From: Zanthoxylum bungeanum
Lineage: Eukaryota > Streptophyta > Magnoliopsida > Sapindales > Rutaceae
Length of the DNA: 64,000 nucleotides
Reading direction: 5' to 3'
Assembly: GCA_019454045.1 (NCBI GenBank)
Contig: SKCR01048561.1
Span: 1-64,000, forward strand
Shown: one piece after another, positions 23,652-34,149 of the stretch
Layout: every line of letters starts with the position of its first letter
Position numbering within the stretch: the first letter of the stretch is position 1
Made by a program: the position numbers and the translations under genes
Notes under the pieces: generated by a model
The model's database searches: none
Told to the model about the DNA's origin: nothing
What the model saw: only the letters and a program-made list of their open reading frames with translations

Positions 23652-26571
23652 TGATAAGTGCACGAAAGTGTACTTAGAACACTGCTAACTTGGTTTGTTT
23701 ATCATATATTTAATCTTAATTGGAGTTCATATTATACTTTGTTATTAGGAGCAATGGATCAAGAAGAATGGAGTAATTACATGTGTTTCGGAGCTTAACG
23801 GACGCATCGCACGCAACAAACACAAATAAGAGAGCACGTGGGCCAAACTTCCAACTTCAAAGTGGCGTCAAAGACAAAGTCAAATGAAAAGAAGAAAGAG
23901 CACGTGGCTTTATTACAAAAGCAACAATCTTTGTTAAATAAGAAAGTCAACCAAATAAAGAAAGAAGAATTGCTTATTCACGTGAAGAAATTGATTTAAA
24001 GAGGAAGACAAGCTGGGCCGCCACCTTTGACCAAAAGGAGAAGAAAACAAGCGCGGGTCCAATTAAAATAGGGTTTCAGTATTTCTTGTACTATAAAAGC
24101 CATGCAAAGTTGGCAATATTGAGGACGCTGCTGTGTGACAAATAAATAAATTAGAGGCCGAGAGCCTCACGCCAAGAGGCAGCTGTTGCGTGAATAAGCA
24201 AGCAGTGCCGAGAGCTGCGAAAATACAAAAGAACAGAAGCAGCCGAGCGTAGGAAAAAGGCAGAAGCAGCCGAGAGCAGAAAACGGGGCTGCTGCGTGAA
24301 GCAGCTTGCGCAAGAAACAAAGAAACGAAAACAGAAAACTGCGCAGAAACAGAATAAAAAAAACGCAGAGAAGAAAGAGAGCAGTGCCGAAGGTTCAGAG
24401 AAGAAATCAGAGCCCAGAAGCCGGAACGCGGAGCCGTGATGATTCAGAGCGATAATTCTCTCCAATCCCAGGCTATTTTTATTTCTTTTATGAGGAACTA
24501 ATCCCCTAGGCAAAGTTAGAGATGAACTCTTGTGTTTGATTTCTATTATTTATGTTTTTGATTCCTACGAGTACCTTTTAATCGTTTAATAAAATTGATA
24601 TTATTGTTCTTTATTATCTTTCGATTCTTTAGTCCAGAAATTATGTTTTGTCAAATCCCATATAAATCCAGTCATGCTTCTTTTATGTGTGGTTTGCGAA
24701 TTTAATTGTGACTGGTAAAAGTTGTTTTGCGTGTTGGTCTTCTGCTGCAGTATTGCCTGAGGGTATATTGTCGACGTTAGATAGCTCGTAACGATGACTT
24801 TTGTGTGCTGTTAACATAGAGAAAATAATCATTAATTACCTTAGAATTTGAATATGTGTAGAATTGAATATCTTCCAATTGTTGGTTTGGGATGTGAAAC
24901 CCTCAATTGTGTAATAAAAGGAATCAATAACTAAATATATGAGTTTGATATAAGAGGGATCCCCGACGCTTTGCTGCTTTTCTCTGCTGTTATTCTCATA
25001 TTATATTTTCATTATTTTACTTATCTTTACTTTAATTACCAATTCTATCGTTTTATTTATTTAAGTTACCGTTAACATTTTGTTTGAGTAAATTAGTTCA
25101 TGTAACCATCTCTCTGAGGAATCGACACCCCAGCTATACTACGATAACCACAAGTTATTTTTGGGCGTAATCAAAATTTTAAATTTTGATTACGCCCAAA
25201 TATGACTTGCGGTTATCGCAGTATAGCTGGGGTGTCGATTCCTCAGAGAGATGGTTAGATGAACTAATTTACTCAAGCAAATACGTTAACGGTAACTTAA
25301 TAAATAAAATGATAAAATTGGTAATTAAAGTAATGATAAACAAAATAATAAAAAGATAATGAAAGATAATGGCAGTGAAAAATAGCAAAGCGTCGGGAAT
25401 CCCTCTTGCATCAAATTCTTGTATTTTGTTATTGATTCCTTTTATTACACAATTGAGGGTTTCACATCCCAAACCAACAATCGGAAAATATTCAATTCTA
25501 CGCATATTCAAATTCTAAGGTAATTAATGATTATTTTCTCTATATTAACAGCACACAAAAGTCATCGTTACGAGCTATCTAACGTCGACAATATACCCTC
25601 AGGCAATACTGCAGCAGAAGACCAACACGCAAAACAACTTTTACCAGTCACAATTAAACTCGCAAACCACACATAAAAGAAGCATGACTGGATCTATATG
25701 GGATTTGACAAAACATAATTTCTGGACTAAAGAATCGAAAAATAATAAAGAAAAATAATATCAATTTTATTAAACGATTAAAAGGTACTTGTAGGAATCA
25801 AAAACATAAATAATAAAAATCAAACACAAGAGTTCATCCCTAACTTTGCCTAGGGGATTAGTTCCCAATAAAAGAAATAAAGATAGCCTGGGATATGAGA
25901 GAATTATCGCTCTGAATTATCACGGCTCCGTGTCCGGTCTCGCGCTCATATTTCTTCTTTGCTCCTTTCTGCTTGCGGCTGATTGCTTCTGTTTCTATGC
26001 CCCCCGGAGCTCTCGGTTTGCTCTCTGATTTTCTTATATGCGCAAGCTGCTTCACGCAGCAGCCTCTCTCTCTGGATTTTTATTTATTTGCGCAGCATGG
26101 ACTGCTTCACGCAGCTCCCCTCAATTCTTGCAGCTTCTGTTCTTTAAATAACCATAGAGTTATGAAACCCTATTGATTGCTTTGGGCCCACTTCAATTTC
26201 CAATTTCAATTCAAATTCTTGGTCAGCTTTGTTACTTTCTCTCTCGGCCCCACTTAACTTTCTTCTTTTATTTTTTGTTTTCAATTTTGCGCAGCCTCTG
26301 ACAAAAACCCTAACGCTCACACCTATTAATGCGCAGCCAGCTCAAGTTTGTTTGTGTCTTCTTCTTTCCTCTTTTTGTGCTTTATTTACTATTTAGTCAA
26401 TAATTGCAACTTATCTCTTGCGTGGCCCACGTGTGCATGGCTTATTAATAAATACTTTCTAATTTAATATAATAACAAAAGTTATATAATAAAGTATAAA
26501 ATATATAACTAAATACTGAACAATAAACCCGAATAAGTGATGTTTCGAATTACATTTTCATGCACTTATCA
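23652..26571. mobile_element. Large inverted-repeat insertion: two LTR-like arms head to head
   Basis: Left arm 23652-25173 (starts TGATAAGTGCACG, ends GGGCGTAATCA) and right arm 25187-26571 are inverted copies separated by a 13-bp A/T spacer. Around the centre the arms are nearly perfect complements (GAGGAATCGACACCCCAGCT and its reverse complement). Ends read TGATAAGTGC...GCACTTATCA. Flanks GAGCCTGTTAGG (23637-23648) and GAGTCCGTTGGC (26572-26583) look like an imperfect 9-12 bp duplication within gag. It may be a foldback or long-TIR DNA element, or two LTRs joined in inverse orientation by an aberrant integration; the arms resemble LTR ends. Confidence 0.75.
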
Positions 26572-27194
26572 GAGTCCGTTGGCAAAACTTTCCACCAAAA
26601 ATTCGTTTGCAACGTCAGAAACAGATCCGCAAGGTAATTCGAACTCTGCAACGTACTCCCTCACGGAACCCGGTTGTTTGATAATGAGAAGGGCCCTATA
26701 GCTGGACCTTCTACCATCCCCAAACCGGTCAAGTATGGCCGTCTTCAAAATCTCCACGAGCGGAAAGGAAGTCATAACTCACTCCATTGAAACCAATTAA
26801 TGTCCCCTTCGAAACTCAGAGAGGCTATGACCACTTTGTCCCTTGCTGGGGTGTCATTTATAGTAAAGAATCTCTCAGCCTTATAGATCCAACCTTGAGG
26901 TTCGTCTACCGTGAAAATCGGCATCTCGAGTTTCCTCCACTTTGTGTTGCCATCCTCTCTCGCCATGCCTCTCGTCTCCCCCTCGCGTTCCCTGTCCCCA
27001 TAGTTGTGAGACATTTCTCTGGGTGTTTGTTTGCCATATGATTTTAGTTGGTCCATGATCTCCTTAAGTGTCTGTTGGGTACTCTCTTTCATCTCATCCA
27101 TGTCTTTCTTCAGGTTCACTCGCATCTCCTCCATATCTTGCCTCACTTTCGCTATTGGTTGGTCATTGTTGTCACTAGTTTTGGTTTGAACCAT
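26572..27194 (-). pseudogene. Chromovirus gag, N-terminal part
   Basis: Start chosen at ATG 27194 (MVQTKTSD), just inside the PBS, rather than the upstream ATG in the LTR. It has an acidic/basic coiled stretch (RQDMEEMRVNLKKDMDEM), then KWRKLEMPIFTVDEPQGW, INWFQW and ILDRFGDGRR, the plant gag core. A frameshift lies near 26775, and it ends at the inverted-repeat insertion after ESFANGL. Confidence 0.85.
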
Positions 27195-27201
27195 TGTTCT
27201 T

Positions 27202-27214
27202 GGCTCTGATACCA
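27202..27214 (-). other. Primer binding site, initiator tRNA-Met type (chromovirus)
   Basis: Minus strand TGGTATCAGAGCC lies two bases from the 5' LTR. Confidence 0.9.
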
Positions 27215-27216
27215 AT

Positions 27217-27678
27217 TGATAAGATCCTGTTGGAGCTGGTGAATGGATCAATATTTTTATTTAAGAATGAATGCTAGCAGAGGGAATTCATAATTTGTAT
27301 TTCTTTTTGTATTGACTGAATTAGTTCTCATTACAATCAGTGTTATTCTAAAATACCTTAGCAATGAGATTACAATCAATTACCAAGTAAAGGAAAAAAA
27401 AAAGATGAAAAGGCTATCTTCAGACTTTGAGAGCTGGTTCTACAAAAAGCCCCAAGAAAATGATTACTAGGCTGTCTTCATCCTCATGCACTCCTACTAT
27501 TTATACTAAGTAATAATTGCTTGTAACCGAATGCCACCTCAACCGCTTCTTTGCACTAGCTACTGCCCTCATTCTTCATGCACGCCCATGATCAGGTGTT
27601 GCTGCTGCAACAGATTCATTTCTAGAAAAGACTCTTTTGCCCCTCCTTTCATAAACCTTGATGCCAGCAAATCTATCA
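27217..27678 (-). repeat. 5' LTR of the chromovirus
   Basis: 462 bp, TGATA...TATCA, similar to 16295-16762. TATA-like AGTATAAATAG on the minus strand near 27507-27497 is a candidate promoter. Confidence 0.9.
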
Positions 27679-27775
27679 CATTTGTATATCTATACATGCT
27701 TATGACCTATTGCTTATGACCTATGATCCATACACAGAAACCATGTTAAATGATACTAAACACAAACTTTATAAG
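27679..27775. other. ALB3-like intron remnant between two elements
   Basis: Begins with the chromovirus duplication CATTT and ends with the hAT duplication TTTATAAG. Contains a short direct repeat CTTATGACCTAT. Confidence 0.55.
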
Positions 27776-28648
27776 TAGGGGTGAGCATCGGTCGGTTAAT
27801 CCATGATTTTTTAACCATAACCGAAATTTTCGGTTAAATAAAAGTGTGACCGAATTAACCAATTTATGACTCATAACCATTAACCAATTAACCGTTATAT
27901 TTCGGTCGGTTATGGTTAATTCGGTTATTAACCAATCCAATAAATATAATTCATCAAAATCAAATTTCAATAAAGCATTTAACACAATTACACAAATATA
28001 AATTCAAATCCATCAAAAATACATCAAATTATAAATGGTGGATTTTGTGATTGTAACTCTGTAAGCTGTATGTGGATTTTCAGAATTTGGAATTTTGTGT
28101 TTGTAAGTGGCGGAATTTTTGATTGTTTCAGAATATAGAGTCGACAGAGAAGCTAGGTTTTTGGTCGATGATTCTGCTCTGCAATTGAGGAAAAAAAAAT
28201 TAAACCCCAAAAAAAAAAATGGGACGAAGCCAAAAGTACATTAACAAAACCAAAGAGAGCCAAAGATACTTACTTTGTGCTTGATTTTCCCATGATTGTA
28301 GTTTTGGATGCAGAGAGTATCAATTTTAACAAGGCAGAGAAGCTAGGGATTTACATTCATAGTCAACGACCAAAAACTGAGCGGAGGGTTTTTGAGATGG
28401 CAGAGAAGCTAGGGTTTTGAAGTGTTATTTTTGATTTAGGGTTTTAAAATATATATATATATGGTTTAATTTCGGTAATCGGTCGGTTCGGTTATACGAA
28501 TCTCATAACCGTAACCGAACCGAATAACCGAAAAAAATTAAAAAATTTAACCGTAATAACCGATTTAACCGAATTAACCGAACCGTAATAAAAAAATGGG
28601 TCGAAACGGTTCGGTTAATCGGTTAAAACCGATTAATGCACACCCCTA
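27776..28648. mobile_element. Non-autonomous hAT element (MITE-like), 873 bp
   Basis: Termini TAGGGGTGAGCAT and ATGCACACCCCTA form inverted repeats, with a perfect 8-bp duplication TTTATAAG (27768-27775, 28649-28656), the hAT signature. Subterminal regions are rich in GGTTAA/CGGTTCGGTT motifs in both orientations. No transposase is encoded. Confidence 0.93.
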
Positions 28649-28656
28649 TTTATAAG

Positions 28657-29026
28657 GTGACACATAAATCATAGCTCTAATATCTAACCTTCCAGTTATT
28701 TGACGCACTTTTCTCTCTTTCTAGAATTTACTTAGGCAAAAAAAATGTCATTGTTAATGTGTTATTTTATTAATTCATAATTAGATACTAATAAAGATAA
28801 TGTAGCAATATACATAAAAAGTTTAAGGAAGCACATCGCTAATCCACGCAAATTGATCGGGCTGAACTTGTATCTTTTATAAATGTTGCATGTATGTGCT
28901 ACATGTTCAAAGCCAAATTTACGCGTTTAAACTTGTATGTGTCAAAAACAAGCAGAAGAGACAGTTGTGCTAGCTTCTTGCATTTGGAGAACATAAAAGT
29001 TATATTACCACAAATGGTAGGAGTCA
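28657..29026. other. Unassigned AT-rich sequence
   Basis: No gene or repeat recognised; could be ALB3-like intron or the outer part of the adjoining LTR-like remnant. Confidence 0.4.
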
Positions 29027-31053
29027 TGATGAGCGGTTAATATATAGATATTACTGCTCCTTTATCTTAGCATGTCGTGACGCATTTTGCACATTGCAAC
29101 ACAGATCTGGCTTCCCCATATTCGTCCAAAAACTCGATTTTAATCAGAAAAGAACCCCAAAACTCCCTATATAAGCATAGTTCATCCCCAAAACTTATTG
29201 AGAAGTCTCATAACATATTTTGGAGCCTCAAAAACATAGAAAAACGCCTAAAGCAAGGTAAGAACGAGTGCATCAACCGAAGTTGGAGTTTGAAGACTGC
29301 AAACGAGAGTTTCTTTCTTCCATTTTCTCTCTAGCTTTATCTTTTATGAGCTCTTTACCTTATATTAATGATTAGCTTATTTTTATTGAATGTTATGAGT
29401 AGCTAATTCATTAAATCTATAGTGTAATGGATCTCAAACATGTTTAATTAATTATTTGTATATTTTATTCTTTTGGGATTGTTATTGATTATTTATTATT
29501 TTTTGTGTTTGAATGCATATTTTATTTGTTTGATCAATAATAGAATAGTCTTGGTAAATCCTTAGGAACTCGACGGAAGAAATTTGGGTTAGCTGTGAGA
29601 ATAATAGCATGTGATTTATTCGTTGAATAGATTTCTCTACAGGATAGACATATACCTAAATGACGTACGTAACCAAGTTTAAAACCAGACCTTAATGAAT
29701 TATGTTTAATTTAATTAACATAAACATATAGTCAATGTTTAAAAATACACTCAGAAGCGGTCGCCCCTGGAGTTTTTTCTAGTTTGGCCGCGTCACTGTA
29801 CTCGAGGCGGTGCGCATCGCCTTTTTTATTTTTTATTTTTTGCTATCAAAATGATGACGGTTTTGGGGCTTCAAAACGTCGTTGATTGGGTTCAATATTA
29901 AAAAAAAACTTGGTTTCCCATTTTCTTTCCCTTGTGTCAACTGCTCTCTCTCGTCACCTCTCTCCATGGTTTCCCATTTTCTTTCCCTAATGTCAATTGC
30001 TCTCTCTCGTCACCACGAAGGTAAGCTTTCTTTCCCTGTTCTCTCTCAAGCGTCTCTCTCTCTCTGGTTTCAATTTTTTTCCATGCGCTTCTCTTTCAAG
30101 CTGTTTTGGATGAATTAACTGGTTTCTATCCATGCGCGTCTCTCTCTTTTTTGGTTTATGTTTTGGATGAATCAATTGGTTTCTGTTTTGGATTAGGTTT
30201 TGGATGAATCAATGTGATGAATCAAATGGTTTCTGTTTGGATTAGGTTTTGGATGAATCAATGTGATGAATAATTTTTTCCATGCGCGTTTCTCTAATGA
30301 ATAATTTTTTTAATTAATCAGTTTTTTTTCATGCGCGTAACTCTAATGAATAATTTCTGCTTATATATACTTGATTAATAATTTCTGCTTATATATATTT
30401 TAAATTAAGAAATTGTGATGTTTGATTAATTGATTAGTTCTCTGTCACATTGCTTATATATTTTCATTGTTTATATATTAGTTATCAGTTTTTTTTTTGA
30501 ACATGCAATGAATGGTGGATAAATGAATGTATTTTTTATTGTTGATGTTTTTATTATGATGATATTTTGATTTTCGGATTGAGGTGCCCGCCTCGCCGCC
30601 TCGAGGCGGTCCGCCTCGCGCCTCGAGGTGTTATCCGTATTTTTAAACATTACATATAATTAATTGATTTATTCTGAATATATTTACATGACCATCGAAA
30701 GAAGCTTCTGAATAATTTATTGTTCTATGTTAATAATTAGTAACGATAACTCAATTGAATGGAAAAAATCTAGACATATTGTGTACATGCTTATGTGAAG
30801 TTGCAACCCTAGGTCATTCTCGCGCATAAAGTTTAAACTCCAAAATTGTTGTTTACTATCTGTTTAATCTTTCGATAAAATTTTAGATTAGTCATTCTCT
30901 TTCTCAACCAATAGTTTAGTTTAAGTTAAGCAGGTTAGTATTGGTATTGATAAGAAAAATATTAAGTCATTGTGGGTACGATATCCGACTTTTGTCACTG
31001 TATTACTTGAGCGATACGTGTACTTGCATGCTAGATTTATAAAATCTCGATCA
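29027..31053 (+). mobile_element. Old LTR-like remnant, related to 51227-52448
   Basis: Shares a colinear stretch with 51227-52448: an AATAGAATAG segment, GTTGAATAGATTTCT-type and TACAGGATA motifs, and TCTATGTTAATAATT. Starts TGATGAGCGG and ends near CTCGATCA, after GTACTTGCATG-type LTR 3' sequence. No clear target duplication, so ends are tentative. Its right end cuts off ALB3-like exon 5. Confidence 0.5.
29733..30652. mobile_element. Non-autonomous hAT-like element, 920 bp
   Basis: Terminal inverted repeats AATGTTTAAAAATAC and GTATTTTTAAACATT, flanked by CATATAGT (29725-29732) and CATATAAT (30653-30660), an 8-bp duplication with one mismatch. Subterminal CCTCGAGGCGG motifs occur at both ends. 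It interrupts the LTR-like remnant. No transposase; the forward frame 29882-30118 comes from internal direct repeats. Confidence 0.8.
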
Positions 31054-31145
31054 TGCCACGAAATGCCAAATCCACTTTGTCTAGAAGCAATTGTAGTTGG
31101 CCCAGCTAATGAGGGTATCCAAAAGAAACCTTCTGTTAACAGTCC
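31054..31145 (-). pseudogene. ALB3: ALB3-like exon 5 (truncated 3' end)
   Basis: After acceptor TTTAAG the exon reads GLLTEGFFWIPSLAGPTTIA then SRQSGFGISW, near-identical to functional ALB3 in this highly conserved loop. Sequence after the tryptophan is the LTR-like remnant instead of the expected LFPF. Confidence 0.9.
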
Positions 31146-31256
31146 CTTAAAGTGAAAGTTTGCAATTGTTAGCATAAATAGATTGTCTTGCAAGTAAGAA
31201 TGTATATCTATCCACATTAGTCAGTAAAACTTATTAGTATCAAACCTCTTAATTAC

Positions 31257-31330
31257 CTCATTTGCCACATTTGAAAGAGCTTGATAAAGACCTATCCAGA
31301 CAGGTATAGTAGCCAATGTAGGCAAACAAC
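31257..31330 (-). pseudogene. ALB3: ALB3-like exon 4
   Basis: Between acceptor CTGTAG (31336-31331) and donor GTAATT (31256-31251). Reads CLPTLATIPVWIGLYQAL then SNVANE with no damage. Phase matches exons 3 and 5. Confidence 0.92.
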
Positions 31331-31454
31331 CTACAGAGCAATAGAAAGATGTTAAGGCATCGGCAACATCAACATAATGAATTGTGCATATTTAACAGCT
31401 AATGTGGAAGGAAACAACAATAAAATGGCAAATGATCAACTTTTAAAAGAGTAC
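31331..31454 (-). other. ALB3-like intron 3
   Basis: Bounded by donor GTAC (31454-31451) and the exon 4 acceptor; AT-rich, no insertion. Confidence 0.75.
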
Positions 31455-31467
31455 CTGCTAATGGATT

Positions 31468-32565
31468 TGAAAATTCGGGGTTATCCTAAGTTCTGACCCT
31501 ATACGGAATTATAAACAATAAGCAGGACAAGTCCTGTTACTGCTACTATGGAATAGAAACAAGCAGTTACCAATTCAACCAACAACAATAAAATCCACAA
31601 TATTAATCAATAATAGAAATTGCGGAAAAGTAAATCAATCACACAAAATTCAAAACACTGATTTTGGTGACGAAGTGGAAAACTCTTCCGAGTAAAAAAC
31701 CACTCCGGGTATAGGATACCACCCGAATCCACTATATCGAGAAAAACTTACAGCGATGGTCAAGACCTATGGTGGCAACTCCACCGACTCAAGTACCTCT
31801 ATACTGCAAGAACTCAAGGCAACTCCTCAAGCCCGCGACCCACGGTTTTCTTCAGAACCTCTGAAGTCTCTGGGTATATTATATCACCAATGACGCCGGA
31901 ACTCCGACTACCAAACTTCCTCCTAAAGAACTCTAAAGGATTAGGGAATTTGGGTTAAGTTGTGTTGAATGTTTAACAAAGATGGAATCACACCATTAAT
32001 GAAGAAGACAATAAGAAGAATAAGTCTTCAATGGTGGATTCAAATAAGGTTGAAAGCTTTGAGAGATTTAGGCTCAAGAAATAATTGCTTCAACTAATTA
32101 GAATGGCGGATAAGGGTTATATTTATAGGTAGGGTGAAAACCTAGGGTTTTGCAGGCCAAAAACGCGTTCAGATCGCAGTCGCGTTCGAACGCTTACTAG
32201 AACGCTACACGAACGCGCCCTTTCTGTGAAGACTCGTTCAAACGTCAATCGAACGCACAACGAACGTGAGCTCTCTGGAATGCTCCCGTTCGAACCCCAC
32301 AAGAACGTGCCTCGAACGTTTGCTCTCTGGAATGCTCATGTTCGAACCCAATAAAGAACGTGCCACTAACGCCACACGTTCGAACCCACAAACGAACGCA
32401 GCACCAACGCCAATCGTTCGAACACTGCAACGAACGCACCACGAACGCATGTCTGATGCACAGCAGCCAGAAACCAGTCCAATTGCAGAAAGATCTTCAT
32501 GAAAGATTACAACTCAATTGAACTTGTTTTGTCACGGACACATGCTAATAAAAAAGGTGCTAACA
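31468..32565 (-). repeat. 3' LTR of the gag-only Copia element
   Basis: 1098 bp. On the minus strand starts TGTTAGCACC and ends GAATTTTCA. Contains a GTTCGAACG-rich block (32160-32460) and TATA-like TATAAATATA (32127-32118). Confidence 0.92.
32160..32460 (-). repeat. GTTCGAACG-rich block in Copia LTR
   Basis: Irregular repeats of GTTCGAAC and CGAACGCA motifs, including minus-strand GTTCGTGTAGCGTTC followed by GCGTTCGAACG, which aligns with 17460-17500 and 52628-52660 of the Ogre-like LTRs. Repeated in the other LTR at 36850-37140. Confidence 0.85.
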
Positions 32566-32580
32566 ATCTCCCCCTTTGGC
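32566..32580 (-). other. Polypurine tract of the gag-only Copia element
   Basis: Minus strand CCAAAGGGGGAGAT abuts TGTTAGCACC. Confidence 0.9.
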
Positions 32581-34029
32581 ATTCCGTGACAAAACACTAC
32601 ATAATACAAAGACTACGGTAATAGACCCAAAAAGCAAATAGTCAACTGTCAACCATCAAACAGTGACTTATTACAAATGGACTCGATCTAACACCTAACA
32701 AAGAAGTCTTGAAATTAATGCCACCGCAGCAACATACCTGCTACCTGAAACATCCACAAACAACAATATACCGTGAAAAGCATTAGGATAATCAAGTAAA
32801 CCATAAAGCATGTAAAAATCTCATGCATGTACAAGTAGAAATCCTTCCCCCCTTAATCTTAACTCCCCTTAAAACGGAGATATCTAAGGGAAATTCTACG
32901 ACTCTCTTCTATATATTAAGGCTCTCCCCCTTAATATATTACTCTCCCCCTTTTTGTCACGAAATGACAAAGGGTAAAAGAAACAAGAAAAATAACATGA
33001 GACAACACATACAAGAGCATAAACAAACATGAAATACTCCCCCTCACTAACATGCACATATAGTTAGCAAAATAACACACGGGAAGCAAATCCAAAAACT
33101 CAGAAAAATGCACAGGAAAAAAAGCAAAAAAAAATGGTATGCAATAACATGAAGCACACACAGGCACATACTGAGATAAATAAAAATCCTGTCAAAAACT
33201 GACTGAAACAGCATTTCAAGCTGATACAATGATACCCAGTCAGTATTCAGTTGTTTATGACATGAAACAATATGCATCATTTTAAAAGCTGCTAAATACA
33301 ACACTTATGCATATGACATAAACACCAAAGCATATAAAGCACTTGCGTGGAAAATAAAGTGCACAACAAATCAAGGCTTAAGACCTTATTTTATGAGCTG
33401 GACACAGCCAAAGAAATCCATCTCTAAACAAACCAAGTCCACAAAATAGATGTTCAAACCCAGCACCACTAGGACCTGAAAATAAGCAACATTGGTTGCA
33501 TGCTATATTATTTACCCCAGAAATATCATGAGCTTATATTTAACAACTCTTTCGAGTGAAGGGTTTTTGCCCTTATCTTTTGAATTTGGCCATTTTGGCT
33601 CTTTTGCACTTGAGTCTCATTTTTTTGTTTAATTCTTTTTGCTTTTACAAGGGGATAGTAAGGTCAACTAGTCAAAGGTCACACTATTAAGCAAACAAAG
33701 CATGGAAGAGATTAAATTGCCATTCCAAAAACTCATACATGCGACCAAGCCTTGACAAAATAAAAACGTGTATGTGAAAGTGCAAGCACATGATATACCA
33801 AAGGTTTTTATCACACACACTCATGTATATATAGCATCAAGAAAAATAACAGTATATCATACATGCATAATCATATATCCTACATACCAGGATCACATGC
33901 ATATGTTATTCATGCTCTAACAAGCCATAAAAATATTTTTGGTCTTTTTCAAAATATATAATTTTTTTTTTATTTTTCAGCTTTAAAGCACAAAAAAAAT
34001 AAAGACACAAAACAGCTTGTAAAACATCC
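32581..34029 (-). other. Non-coding 3' region of the gag-only Copia element
   Basis: No domain recognised where pol should be. Contains several C-rich runs (TCCCCCTT types) that on the minus strand resemble extra polypurine tracts. Confidence 0.65.
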
Positions 34030-34125
34030 AATGGTACGTGGAGTTGTATCCCGAGTGCAGATCATACTACCGTCCATTCGGAATCGGCTATGAAATTTAT
34101 GTCCGGGTTTCTATCCTATATACCA
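34030..34125 (-). other. Stem-loop module (copy 4) inside Copia element
   Basis: Minus strand TTGGTAT...GTACCAT forms a 6-bp stem with one U-G pair. The interior (AACCCGGACATAAATTTC, GCCGATTCCGAATGGACGG) is nearly identical to the Ogre-like LTR module at 18563-18658. Confidence 0.65.
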
Positions 34126-34149
34126 AGGGATATATAACAAAAACAAGAC

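Larger units (their letters stand above)
16295..27678 (-). mobile_element. Chromovirus-type Gypsy retrotransposon with two nested insertions
   Basis: LTRs 16295-16762 and 27217-27678 start TGATA and end TATCA and are flanked by a perfect duplication CATTT (16290-16294, 27679-27683). On the minus strand it reads PBS, gag, protease, RT, RNase H, integrase and a C-terminal chromodomain, the Gypsy order. Short LTRs plus a chromodomain fit chromoviruses, possibly the Reina group (inference). Many frames are broken. Integrase carries a solo Ogre-like LTR (17268-20205) and gag an inverted-repeat insertion (23652-26571). It lies in an ALB3-like intron. Confidence 0.92.

Noticed and set aside
24063..24513. 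Minus-strand frames of 85-120 codons with hydrophobic runs
   Set aside because: They lie in one arm of the inverted-repeat insertion and are not conserved in the other arm.
16295..27678. Chromovirus without target duplication if LTRs start at TGTTGGAGC
   Set aside because: The preceding TGATAAGATC is shared by both LTRs; extending the LTR gives TGATA...TATCA ends and a perfect CATTT duplication.
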